From: Algoriphagus lacus
GTDB taxonomy: Bacteria; Bacteroidota; Bacteroidia; Cytophagales; Cyclobacteriaceae
Length of the DNA stretch: 64,000 nucleotides
Assembly: GCF_003583985.1 (NCBI RefSeq)
Contig: NZ_QXML01000002.1
Span: 632,784 to 696,783, forward strand
Reading direction: 5' to 3'
A program made the position numbers and the translations under genes. The notes under the pieces were generated by a model. The model saw only the letters and a program-made list of their open reading frames with translations. It was not told where the DNA came from and did no database searches. This document shows, piece by piece, positions 18,067 through 26,500 of the stretch; the first letter of the stretch is position 1, and each line of letters begins with the position of its first letter.

Positions 18067-19034
18067 TTCAGGACGAGGAATATCGGGAAGAGCTGATCAT
18101 GAAGTTCATCGTCGGCGAAGCTACCGGGGAAGAAATCCGGGAGTTGAAGGAATGGTGTGCCCTTTCGCCTGAAAATCAGAAATACCTGGATGATGCCAAG
18201 CTGATTTTTGAAAAAGCTCAGCTGCCTGATGAAGCTGAATTTGATACAGACAAAGCCTGGAAAAAAGTAAAAGACCAAATCTCAGGAAATGACCAAAAGA
18301 CTCGCTTTTTGATCCCTTTCTGGGGAATTGCCGCAGGCTTGATCCTGGTATTTGCCCTGTCATTCCTTTTCTATGAGAATTTTTTCAAGCCGGAGGAATT
18401 CCAGTTCGTGAGCGAAAACCAAGTAGTGACTCAAACACTGCCGGACCAAACCGAAATCTCCCTGAACCAGAATTCCCAAGTGGAAGTGGAATATAACGAG
18501 CGCAAAAAGACCGGGACGATTCTCCTTTCCGGGGAAGCGGTGGTGAGCATTCCTGAATCCAAAAAAGTTGACTGGATGGTTGAGACGGGCAATCTGCTCA
18601 TTGAGGATATCGGGACTGTATTCCATGTCAAAGCGTATCCTGACAGTGAGATCGTGGAGGTCTCGGTGCAGGAGGGTATAGTCAGGTTTTACACTAAAGC
18701 CCAACCCGGAATCACGCTTCAGGCAGGAGAGAAAGGGACCTATCACAAAGGCAGAGATGAGTTTTTCAAGGAGGTGGCCGATCCCAATGTCACGGCTTTC
18801 AAGACACGCAACTTTTCCTTTTTCGAGGAAGAACTGCAGCAGGTAGTCGCAGACTTGGAAGCGGTTTATGGACAGGAAATAATCTTGGACGTGAATGTCT
18901 TGACCTGCAAACTGACGGTCACGTTTGAAAATGAGGACTTGGACACGATTCTGGGAGTAATTGCTGAAACGCTCTCACTTCAAATCAGTCAGGAAGGCGA
19001 TAAAATCAGAATCAGTGGGGATGGGTGTTTTTGA
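18063..19034 (+). CDS. FecR family anti-sigma / signal-transducing protein
   Basis: 323 residues. The N-terminal ~75 residues are cytoplasmic and helical and should hold the sigma factor. A single TM segment lies at about 82-102 (FLIPFWGIAAGLILVFALSF). The periplasmic FecR domain follows (about 120-225: VTQTLPDQTEISLNQNSQ, LSGEAVVSI, VQEGIVRF) and then a DUF4974-type C-terminal domain, which resembles an STN fold. The ATGA overlap with the sigma gene shows tight coupling. It normally receives its signal from the STN domain of an outer-membrane receptor; the next gene supplies an STN domain. Confidence 0.93.
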   Translation: MIQDEEYREELIMKFIVGEATGEEIRELKEWCALSPENQKYLDDAKLIFEKAQLPDEAEFDTDKAWKKVKDQISGNDQKTRFLIPFWGIAAGLILVFALSFLFYENFFKPEEFQFVSENQVVTQTLPDQTEISLNQNSQVEVEYNERKKTGTILLSGEAVVSIPESKKVDWMVETGNLLIEDIGTVFHVKAYPDSEIVEVSVQEGIVRFYTKAQPGITLQAGEKGTYHKGRDEFFKEVADPNVTAFKTRNFSFFEEELQQVVADLEAVYGQEIILDVNVLTCKLTVTFENEDLDTILGVIAETLSLQISQEGDKIRISGDGCF

Positions 19035-20796
19035 CATTTTTTGGTCAACAGACCACGGTCCACGGTCGACAGCGGGTTTAAAAAGACAATCAATCCAGTT
19101 GAATTTTCTGGCGCAATCCGGCAATTGCAAGGGCAGAAAGCTTGTGCTGTTTTTTTTGTTGATGGGGTTTATATCCACCTTTTCCTCAGTGGCACAGGAG
19201 ATCCCGGTTTTGGAGAAGAAAATTACCCTTTCGGCACAAAACGAGCGGATTGATAGTTTCTTGAAGCGCCTCTCTCAGGAAGCTGGCTGCGTGTTTTCTT
19301 ACAGTTCTTCTGTATTGGATGTGAGTAAAACCTTCTCGGGTAGATTTTCCAACCAACCGCTAAGAGAAGTCCTGGAAGTGATTTTTGAAGGAAAAGTCCA
19401 AATCAAGCAAAAGGGAGTGTATGTGATATTGACTCCCAAACCCGAAACAAAGGAAGTCGTCATCAGCGGGTATGTGGTGGATGAATCGGGTCAGGGAATC
19501 CGTGATGCGACGATTTACGATCCGATCACGCTTCAGTCCTCGACCACGGATGAGTATGGCTATTTCCAGTTTGAGGTGAAAAACCCCGCTTCAGAAAACT
19601 TTGAGCTGATCGTCAACAAGAAAGACTACTCGGACACCTTACTGCTGGAGGAGAAGTCTTCTTTTCAAAAGATCCTACTGAAAGCCGAGGAGGTCAAACT
19701 TGATGAAGTGGGAAAAAGTCTTGCCTCTTCGGCAAAGGAATTTTGGTCCTGGACCAAAAACTCAGTCGGATACCGAAACTCCGAAAACGTAAAGGATACC
19801 TTAAACCGGGATTTTCAGCTTTCCTTAATCCCCTTCGTCGGCACCAACCGAAAGATCTCCGGGAGTGTGATCAACGATTATTCGGTCAACATACTGGGAG
19901 GTTTTTCGGGAGGAACGACCAAGGCAGAACTGGGAGGTCTGTTTAACATCGACCGGGGAGATGTACAGTCCGTGCAAATCGCCGGCCTCTTCAATCAGGT
20001 TGGAGGGAAGGTCAGCGGTTTTCAGATGGCAGGTCTGGCCAATGCAACGCTGGATGCCGTGGATGCCGCTCAGATCGCTGGCTTGGTGAATTTTACTACC
20101 GGGGAAGTTAACGGAGTACAATTGGCAGGGGTGCTGAATATGACTACCTCCGGATTAAGCGGAACTCAGGTGGCAGGTGTCTCCAACGTTGCGCTGAAAG
20201 ATGTCGAGGGCGCTCAGGTCAGCGCCATTCTAAATGTGGGAAGAAAGGTTAACGGTTCCCAAGTCGGCCTGTTCAACTATGCAGACAGCATCTCCGGTGC
20301 GCCGGTAGGCTTGATCAGCTTTGTTCGGAAGGGCTACAACAACATTGAAATTGGAACCAACGAGGTGATGCCGGTTACCTTGGCTCTCCGAACCGGTACC
20401 CGAAGTTTTTACAACATCCTGTTTGCCGGAATGCGACTCAACCCTTCAGATTCCACCACATGGTCATTTGGCTACGGGCTTGGAACTTCACCAAAACTGG
20501 GGAAGAAGACTTTTCTAAATCTGGAGCTGAGTTCGGAGCAGATGAACAAAGGCAATGTGGCAGCATTGAACCTGATTACCAAAGCCTATGTGGGTTTTGA
20601 TTTCCAGTTGGCCAAAGGATTCGGACTTTATGCTGGCCCTACTGTTAACTATCGGGTTTATGACTCTGCCTATTCTGGTCACCCGGATTTATTTTCCCAT
20701 GTGAGTCCCAAGATTCAATCTGAAAAGTTATATGCTACCAACGATATCGGAACCCAGCTTTGGTGGGGATTCCGGGCGGGTTTCCGGTTTTTTTAA
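19021..20796 (+). CDS. STN domain fused to an outer-membrane 16-residue-repeat protein
   Basis: About 591 residues if ATG 19021 is used. The start is uncertain: the signal peptide (LVLFFLLMGFISTFSSVAQ) begins ~40 codons later, a repeat-like sequence lies in between, and TTG 19099 is a good alternative. Domains in order: STN (ITLSAQNERIDSFLKRL...), carboxypeptidase-like regulatory domain (ISGYVVDESGQGIRDATI), then tandem ~16-residue repeats of the type GVQLAGVLN, then a barrel-like end closing with GFRFF. No TonB plug or TonB box is seen. The gene overlaps fecR and is probably in the same operon. It is likely the surface sensor of the ECF system. Confidence 0.82.
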   Translation: MGVFDIFWSTDHGPRSTAGLKRQSIQLNFLAQSGNCKGRKLVLFFLLMGFISTFSSVAQEIPVLEKKITLSAQNERIDSFLKRLSQEAGCVFSYSSSVLDVSKTFSGRFSNQPLREVLEVIFEGKVQIKQKGVYVILTPKPETKEVVISGYVVDESGQGIRDATIYDPITLQSSTTDEYGYFQFEVKNPASENFELIVNKKDYSDTLLLEEKSSFQKILLKAEEVKLDEVGKSLASSAKEFWSWTKNSVGYRNSENVKDTLNRDFQLSLIPFVGTNRKISGSVINDYSVNILGGFSGGTTKAELGGLFNIDRGDVQSVQIAGLFNQVGGKVSGFQMAGLANATLDAVDAAQIAGLVNFTTGEVNGVQLAGVLNMTTSGLSGTQVAGVSNVALKDVEGAQVSAILNVGRKVNGSQVGLFNYADSISGAPVGLISFVRKGYNNIEIGTNEVMPVTLALRTGTRSFYNILFAGMRLNPSDSTTWSFGYGLGTSPKLGKKTFLNLELSSEQMNKGNVAALNLITKAYVGFDFQLAKGFGLYAGPTVNYRVYDSAYSGHPDLFSHVSPKIQSEKLYATNDIGTQLWWGFRAGFRFF

Positions 20797-20901
20797 CGGT
20801 AATTGAAAATTGAAAAATAGAGGTCCGATAATCTGATTTTTCGAATCTCTTAAATCTTCATTACCCTGAATCAGAAAATAATCTGATTTTTTTTTAAAAC
20901 A

Positions 20902-20931
20902 CATAGGGGTAAGAAATCCCTCGCTTGTCCT
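20902..20931 (+). promoter_or_regulatory. ECF-type promoter, regulon motif copy 2
   Basis: CATAGGGGT, 14 bases, TTGTCCT, ending 23 bp before the start of the second repeat protein. Identical in both boxes and in spacing to the copy in front of the sigma gene. Confidence 0.78.
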
Positions 20932-20954
20932 AATCATGAAACTAAACCAAGGAC

Positions 20955-22208
20955 ATGCACACATTCAACAAAATTCTCATTGCCGTTGGTCTCTTTGCCA
21001 CCCAATCCGTAGCCGCTGAAAATCTTAATTCCATGGCCCAAAATTCTCCTCAGGGAATTTCCGCCCCGGACAGTTTGGGAAATACAGATAAAACAGGACT
21101 CCGAATTTCCTTCAACGGAAGGGAATCGGTTTTAAAATTTGATCCTTTCGGAAAGGATTTGACCGACACCACTTCCATGGGCTTCCAGTTTTCCTTTGTT
21201 CCTTTTGTCGGGACTAACGGCACCTATTCCGGCACAGCGGTAAATGACTATTCGTTTAACCTGCTGGGAGGATATTCGGCAGGCACCAATCGTCTGGAAC
21301 TAGCCGGCCTGTTCAATATCAACCGCGGTAATATGCTGGGAGTACAGCTGGCCGGATTGTTTAATCAAGTGGGAGGAAAAGTGGACGGTGTCCAACTGGC
21401 AGGCCTGTTCAATTCCAATTTGGACTCTGTCAAAGCGGTCCAACTTGCAGGCTTGATGAACTTCACCACCGGGCCGGTCGATGGAGTACAGATTGCCGGA
21501 CTTACCAACTTTTCCCCCAAACCCGTGGAAGGGGTCCAAGTGGCGGGGATAATGAATTTTACCGCTTCAGAACTGGAGGGTACACAGGTTGCAGGCGTTC
21601 TGAATTTTGCAGCCAAAAATGTCAAAGGGTCACAAGTCGGCTTGTTGAATTTTGCCAATAAAGTGGACGGATTTCAGCTGGGATTGATCAATTATGCAGA
21701 CAGCATGAGTGGAGTGCCGGTTGGCCTCATCAGCTGGGTCCGCACAGGCTACCAAGCAGTGGAAATCGGTGCCAATGAAATCCTTCCCCTGAATCTGGCT
21801 CTGCGGACGGGTAAGCGTGAGTTTTACACGATGCCATTTATCGGAATCCGGCCCGAAATCGATGATCAGCTTACCTGGTCTTTTGGCTACGGAGTCGGTA
21901 CTTCGCCCAGATTGGGCAAGAAAACCTTTCTTAACATCGAGGTGAGTTCGGAGCAGTTGAGCAAAGGGGAGGTGGAAGCACTCAACCTGGTGAATCGATT
22001 TTATCTGGGTGGGGAATTTCAGATATCTCCGAAATTGGCGATTTATGGAGGACCCACGTTTAACTTCCGGGTTTATGACACCTCTTTCACCGATCACCCG
22101 GAGTTGTTTGCCTACTCCAGCCCCAAAGTCCACAATGAAAAGTATTATCCTGAAGATTTGGGAAGTCAGCTGTGGTGGGGATTTAAGGCTGGGTTCCGAT
22201 TTTTTTAA
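20955..22208 (+). CDS. Outer-membrane 16-residue-repeat protein (paralogue without STN domain)
   Basis: 417 residues. A signal peptide (MHTFNKILIAVGLFATQSVAA) leads into a ~75-residue spacer. From about residue 115 come at least six tandem 16-residue repeats (GVQLAGLFNSNLDSVK, GVQIAGLTNFSPKPVE, GTQVAGVLNFAAKNVK) and two 14-residue units. The C-terminal ~150 residues form a barrel-like region ending GFRFF. It aligns along its length with the repeat and barrel part of the upstream STN protein, so the two arose by duplication. Similar repeats are known as LA_2272-type surface repeats. It has its own ECF promoter and probably belongs to that regulon. Confidence 0.85.
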   Translation: MHTFNKILIAVGLFATQSVAAENLNSMAQNSPQGISAPDSLGNTDKTGLRISFNGRESVLKFDPFGKDLTDTTSMGFQFSFVPFVGTNGTYSGTAVNDYSFNLLGGYSAGTNRLELAGLFNINRGNMLGVQLAGLFNQVGGKVDGVQLAGLFNSNLDSVKAVQLAGLMNFTTGPVDGVQIAGLTNFSPKPVEGVQVAGIMNFTASELEGTQVAGVLNFAAKNVKGSQVGLLNFANKVDGFQLGLINYADSMSGVPVGLISWVRTGYQAVEIGANEILPLNLALRTGKREFYTMPFIGIRPEIDDQLTWSFGYGVGTSPRLGKKTFLNIEVSSEQLSKGEVEALNLVNRFYLGGEFQISPKLAIYGGPTFNFRVYDTSFTDHPELFAYSSPKVHNEKYYPEDLGSQLWWGFKAGFRFF

Positions 22209-22243
22209 TCTGCTCTAAAAATTTCCAAAAAAACCAACATCCG

Positions 22244-22273
22244 CATAGGGGTCATGTGCCCCAGTATTGTCTT
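22244..22273 (+). promoter_or_regulatory. ECF-type promoter, regulon motif copy 3
   Basis: CATAGGGGT, 14 bases, TTGTCTT. It lies 88 bp before the likely start of the outer-membrane barrel gene at 22362. The sequence just after the -10 (CATGAAAACTAAAC) also resembles that after copy 2. Confidence 0.75.
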
Positions 22274-22301
22274 ACCCATGAAAACTAAACCGATGAAAGA
22301 T

Positions 22302-22339
22302 TGGCCTTTCCCAAGTTTGAAACTCAGACTTGGGGGCCA
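22302..22339 (+). promoter_or_regulatory. Leader hairpin before the barrel gene
   Basis: TGGCC pairs with GGCCA on the outside, and CCCAAGTTTG pairs with CAGACTTGGG inside (one G-T pair). It lies between the ECF promoter and the start codon at 22362, so it would be in the 5' untranslated RNA. No T run follows, so it is more likely an RNA structure than a terminator. Confidence 0.5.
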
Positions 22340-22361
22340 TCTGCCTCAAAAAAACAAAACC

Positions 22362-22982
22362 ATGAAAAAACTACTCGTAATTCTGTTCCTTTTCCAATTC
22401 ATTAGCACTGCATATGCACAGCGTGCCGATTCATTCCGATTTCAAATGGACTTGGGTGCCGCAGCGCCCAAAGACGGAGGCATAGGCGCCTTGGTCAATC
22501 TCGAACCTCAAATTCTGGTTATGGATAATCTGGCTTTTGGATTAAGACTGGGAGCCACCGGAATGGCAAAAGACGTGGTCTACTATGAAATTCCGGATGA
22601 TTACATCGGTGAACTGGCCGGAAATGCATCTGTCCTGGGTACAGCCAACTACTATTTCAACTATGGCAAGGGTAGGGTGGCTCCTTACATCGGGGCTGGA
22701 TTTGGATACTATGCTTTGAGCAACATTGACATCGATGATACTGATATCGATGAAGACGAAATAGGAGACCTAAAGGCAAATTTTGCCTGGGCACCCATGG
22801 TTCGGGCAGGAGTTGAACTGGGGAAATTTCGAATCGGTGCCGAGTATAACTTTGTTCCCAGCAGCGATCTGCAAAGTGTAAACGGCGAAGTAGTCGGCAA
22901 AGCCATCAATGAATACTTTGGCTTCACGCTGGGTTATTTTGTCGGAGGAGGCAGGTGGGGCAGTCAACCAATGAAGCAGTAA
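22362..22982 (+). CDS. Outer-membrane beta-barrel protein
   Basis: 206 residues from ATG 22362, which places a clean signal peptide at the N-terminus (MKKLLVILFLFQFISTAYAQ). An in-frame ATG at 22278 would add 28 residues encoded by the leader hairpin and is less likely. The mature part has alternating strands rich in Gly and aromatic residues (VAPYIGAGFGYYAL, FRIGAEYNFVP, YFGFTLGYFVGGG), typical of 8-stranded outer-membrane barrels. An acidic loop rich in Asp (DIDDTDIDEDE, about residues 123-133) could bind cations. It is the third gene carrying the ECF promoter motif. Confidence 0.85.
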   Translation: MKKLLVILFLFQFISTAYAQRADSFRFQMDLGAAAPKDGGIGALVNLEPQILVMDNLAFGLRLGATGMAKDVVYYEIPDDYIGELAGNASVLGTANYYFNYGKGRVAPYIGAGFGYYALSNIDIDDTDIDEDEIGDLKANFAWAPMVRAGVELGKFRIGAEYNFVPSSDLQSVNGEVVGKAINEYFGFTLGYFVGGGRWGSQPMKQ

Positions 22983-23108
22983 GTAAAGCTTGAGGATAGA
23001 GAACTCCCCCTCATTCCTGACTGAAAATTTGAGGAGCTTTGCCCTAAATAGGGAATGGATTTAAAGAAGAAAAAATTGGAGTAAGAGACGTTTATAAAAA
23101 AATCAGCC

Positions 23109-23150
23109 AAAAAAAGTCAGTCAGTCTTCCAGAAGGGGCTGGCTTTTTTT
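23109..23150 (+). terminator. Terminator after the ECF regulon
   Basis: AAAAAAAGTCAG pairs with CTGGCTTTTTTT (one G-T pair), with an inner CTTC/GAAG pair and a final T run. It lies about 125 bp after the barrel gene. The rest of the 388-bp stretch to 23370 shows nothing clear apart from a likely nhaA promoter region. Confidence 0.75.
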
Positions 23151-23370
23151 ATTTCATTTTTTTTGAGTAAATAAATTGATAATCAAGTAATAAGGAAATG
23201 GAAGGAGGGTGGATTAGACCTCCATTCGCTCAAGGACACCTCCAAACACCCCAACCGCTTGACCAGAAAACCCTTTTGGCTACACTTTACTAATGGTAAT
23301 TTAGTTTGATAGTGCCCTTAAACGGGCTGATTAAAGAGTAAAGGGTTTGAATTAATTTAAAAACTAAGAA

Positions 23371-24522
23371 ATGAAGATTACCAAACTGTTTAAGGAGTTT
23401 TTTGAAAGTGAGAAGTCCGGTGGACTAACCTTAATGGGCTGCACAGTGGTTTCTTTGATTTTTGCAAATTCAGCTTTTGGAGATGAGTACCATCATTTTT
23501 TCCAGCTTCAGTTTGCGGATCACAGCATTGAGCATTGGATCAACGACGGGTTGATGACCATTTTCTTTTTGCTGATCGGCTTGGAGTTGGAACGGGAAAT
23601 ATACCAGGGAGAACTTTCGAATATCAAGGATGCGCTTTTGCCGATCTTTGCTGCCATCGGTGGCATGCTGGTACCGGCCTCTATTTTTATGTTTTTAAAT
23701 TATGGTACTCCTACCCAATCGGGATTTGGAATTCCCATGGCCACGGATATCGCATTTGCCTTGGGGATTTTGTCCCTTTTGGGAAACAGAGTCCCGACTT
23801 CCTTAAAGATCTTTTTGACTGCGTTGGCGGTAATAGACGATTTGGGAGCCATCATTATCATTGCAATTTTCTATACCAAGACCCTGTTTTGGTCCAACCT
23901 GTTCATTGCAATGGGAATATTTGCTTTCCTTCTTGTCCTCAACCGATTGAAGGTTCGAAATCTGATTCCTTACCTGATTGGAGGCGTGGCGATGTGGTAT
24001 TTCATGCTAAATTCCGGAGTGCATGCCACTATCACAGGGGTCTTGTTGGCCTTTGCAATTCCTTTTGGAAACGGGGATGAAAAATCCACCTCCTACATTT
24101 TGCAGCATTTCCTTCACAAACCTGTTGCGTTTCTGATTTTACCGATTTTTGCATTGGCCAATACGGCCATCATGTTCAGCGGGGAACTGGGTCAACTACT
24201 GACCGAAAATTATAGCCTTGGAATCGTGCTGGGATTGGTGGTAGGTAAGCCGGTGGGCATTTTTCTGATCACCTTCCTGGCAGTTACCATAGGCCTCTGC
24301 AAGCTTCCCGATGATCTCAACTGGAAATCAATTGCCGGTGTGGGACTTCTAGGAGGGATTGGGTTTACCATGTCCATTTTCATTACCCTGCTGGCTTTTG
24401 AAGACAGTCAAATCATCAACAATGCGAAGTTGATCATCTTGTTTTCTTCCCTGTTGGCGGGTGTTTTTGGTTTCTTAGCCCTAAAATCCACCTTGAATCG
24501 GGAAGTGTTGGAAGAAAGTTGA
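23371..24522 (+). CDS. nhaA: Na+/H+ antiporter NhaA
   Basis: 383 residues with about 12 membrane segments, the usual NhaA length. The family signature is present: ATDIAFALGILSLLGNRVP followed by LAVIDDLGAIIIIA, whose two adjacent Asp residues match the ion-binding D163/D164 of E. coli NhaA. It exports sodium in exchange for protons at the inner membrane and supports growth in salt and at alkaline pH. It stands alone, between the ECF regulon and convergent outer-membrane genes. Confidence 0.96.
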   Translation: MKITKLFKEFFESEKSGGLTLMGCTVVSLIFANSAFGDEYHHFFQLQFADHSIEHWINDGLMTIFFLLIGLELEREIYQGELSNIKDALLPIFAAIGGMLVPASIFMFLNYGTPTQSGFGIPMATDIAFALGILSLLGNRVPTSLKIFLTALAVIDDLGAIIIIAIFYTKTLFWSNLFIAMGIFAFLLVLNRLKVRNLIPYLIGGVAMWYFMLNSGVHATITGVLLAFAIPFGNGDEKSTSYILQHFLHKPVAFLILPIFALANTAIMFSGELGQLLTENYSLGIVLGLVVGKPVGIFLITFLAVTIGLCKLPDDLNWKSIAGVGLLGGIGFTMSIFITLLAFEDSQIINNAKLIILFSSLLAGVFGFLALKSTLNREVLEES

Positions 24523-24569
24523 TGACGGGAATTCAATGAAAATCAATGGGTGGCAGAGGCAATTTTAGG

Positions 24570-24605
24570 AATTAGGGAAGAGGGATATTTTAGTATTCCC
24601 CTAAT
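24570..24605. terminator. Possible terminator between convergent genes
   Basis: AATTAGGG pairs with CCCTAATT across a 20-base loop, followed by TTTT on the plus strand. It lies between nhaA and the convergent gene whose stop is at 24601. The loop is long, so confidence is moderate. Confidence 0.45.
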
Positions 24606-25533
24606 TTTGGTTGCTCTCTCCCTTTTTTAGAAAGCTGAATCGAGTTGTAAATCCAAGGGTAAAAAAGAAATTCTGTTGGTTGGAAGGGTTTAAATGCTTG
24701 CCTATTGCCGCATCCACGATGAAGCGGTTTTTGAAAGAATACATTCCGCCAAAATCAACGATGGGATTTAAAAAGGATTGTTCACTGGTGAAATTGAAGA
24801 GCTCAGTATAAACAGTCAGTTGCCTGGAGAGGTTGAAATTGGAGGTTACCGATAGGATATAACTTGGCTTTTCAAACTCATTCCATTGCATACCGAAATT
24901 ATACCCGAGGACGACCAGGTCCGAGAGGGTATTTTGAAAGGCTACCCTAAACATGGTGAGCGTCTTGTTGATTTTATATTCCTGCCCTCCGAGATTTTTG
25001 ACCTGGGCTCTGCCGATCAATGCAATTTCCGGACGTATTCCTTTTTCTTTGACGAAATTGGCCTTGAATCCTAAGGCAACCGGGGCTACCCCATATTTTC
25101 CCTGGATATTAATGACATCGATTATGGATTGGAGTTCCAGGTTTTTGGTGATGCCATATTTCAATAAGGTAGTGGGGATAATGTAGTTGTAAGTTTGATC
25201 GCGGTTTTTTCCAACAAAAAAACCCGTTTCGATTTGTAAAGTCTTTTTGTCCACCACAAAAACCCCTTCTGTTTGGTCTGGACGGTCTGTCTGAATCAAT
25301 TCCTGAGAAAACAATTTTTCAGAAAAGAGGATCAAAAGGGTCAATAAGAACGCCTTTTTGATTATTGGATATGTTCCACTTTTGAAAAACCAAGAAAGAA
25401 TCCTGAAGGAATGCGTTGTCACTGGTTTGATGGGGAAGTTGAGTGAGGACTTTTGGACCGGGTTGAATTGATGAGTATATCTTCCATCGATATGCCCCCA
25501 GCATGAAGCTTTTAAAGTGAGAATCTGGGACAA
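24601..25533 (-). CDS. Outer-membrane transporter-like protein (MetA phenol-degradation family type)
   Basis: Up to 310 residues. The signal peptide (KKAFLLTLLILFSEKLFSQ) is at about residues 60-79, but no ATG, GTG or TTG lies close before it. The nearest in-frame start is ATG 25533, so the true start is uncertain or a frameshift has removed it. The mature part (LIQTDRPDQTEGVFVVDKKTLQIETG...) matches the pattern of PF13557-type putative outer-membrane proteins, with even-spaced barrel strands and a final strand FFFTLGFTTRFSF. It follows the czc operon on the same strand after 267 bp in which I see no gene. The function is unknown, possibly passive transport. Confidence 0.7.
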   Translation of the reverse strand: MSQILTLKASCWGHIDGRYTHQFNPVQKSSLNFPIKPVTTHSFRILSWFFKSGTYPIIKKAFLLTLLILFSEKLFSQELIQTDRPDQTEGVFVVDKKTLQIETGFFVGKNRDQTYNYIIPTTLLKYGITKNLELQSIIDVINIQGKYGVAPVALGFKANFVKEKGIRPEIALIGRAQVKNLGGQEYKINKTLTMFRVAFQNTLSDLVVLGYNFGMQWNEFEKPSYILSVTSNFNLSRQLTVYTELFNFTSEQSFLNPIVDFGGMYSFKNRFIVDAAIGKHLNPSNQQNFFFTLGFTTRFSFLKKGESNQN

Positions 25534-25800
25534 GGTTTAGTTCCAAAATGGAAAAGCAAAAGAGGCTAGTAATCCACCTCTTTTGCATAATCCACTTTTT
25601 GCTGTACCTGAATTTGGCTCTGTTGCCTTTCCAGGTTTTTTCTACTTCTCTACCATTCCAATTTGATACAGCCCGAGGTGTGTATCTGGAGCTGATTTCT
25701 GCTTAAGTAAGAAAACATGCAATGTTCCTGCTGTTGAAAGGAATCACATGAAGAACTCTGGCCTATGCACATTTGGATATGGTGCTTCAGGTTTTGGATG

Positions 25801-26490
25801 TCAGAAGGTACATCCAATGGAAAATCCCAGATACCTGTTTTTTCCTGAATACCCATTGGGGTTGTTTGCTGAAGAATACACTTCAGCAGTGCCAAACGAC
25901 CCAATCAACTGAACTTGAAAATATCCAGCTGAAGTGTCGATTTCAGGTCCAATGGATATAAAAATCGGCATATCTGATTGATTGAATGAACTGGTCACAT
26001 CTTTAACAATATGAAAACCGTCCTCTACACTTAAGTAGACATCATTGGCCTCAAACATATAAAGTGGCGAAACACCCACTGATGCCATCATCCAGGTGGA
26101 GCCACCTGCAATGGGTTTGGGTGTCTTCAGAATCAAACCGATAGGGAATTCCACACTGTTCATCCGGATCCTATTTCGATAGGTATTTATGGAGGGAGCT
26201 ACAAAACCGGTGTCCGGTAATGTCAACCCATATCCTCTTTGTTGGTATCCGACACCTGCGGTAAATCCAAGGAAATCCAAAGGATAGTATTCTGCTTTCA
26301 CATTTCCTCCCAAAGAAGGCTTGGTGAATGTATCAGGGGTAGTACCCTTTACATCCGACCAAACGTTAAGGAAGGTAAAGCCCCATCTGAATTTATCTTC
26401 TTTGGGTGCAGACTTTTCAATGGTTTGATTTTGGCCATAAGCCAGGTTAACCCCAAACAAAAAGGCTATAACGATGAGTATTTTTTTCAT
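25801..26490 (-). CDS. Outer-membrane beta-barrel protein of the efflux operon
   Basis: 229 residues with a signal peptide (MKKILIVIAFLFGVNLAYGQ). The rest alternates polar and hydrophobic residues in barrel strands (YYPLDFLGFTAGVGYQQRGYG, YFQVQLIGSFGTAEVY) and ends with a Phe (LGFSIGCTF), the usual outer-membrane insertion signal. The start codon is 10 bp after the stop of the RND gene, so it is the last member of the efflux operon. A porin-like or scaffold role in metal efflux is inference. Confidence 0.83.
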   Translation of the reverse strand: MKKILIVIAFLFGVNLAYGQNQTIEKSAPKEDKFRWGFTFLNVWSDVKGTTPDTFTKPSLGGNVKAEYYPLDFLGFTAGVGYQQRGYGLTLPDTGFVAPSINTYRNRIRMNSVEFPIGLILKTPKPIAGGSTWMMASVGVSPLYMFEANDVYLSVEDGFHIVKDVTSSFNQSDMPIFISIGPEIDTSAGYFQVQLIGSFGTAEVYSSANNPNGYSGKNRYLGFSIGCTF

Positions 26491-26500
26491 GAGAGTTTCA

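Noticed and set aside
25650..25904. 84-residue minus-strand frame between two outer-membrane genes
   Set aside because: Overlaps the end of the barrel gene in another frame and has no coding character.
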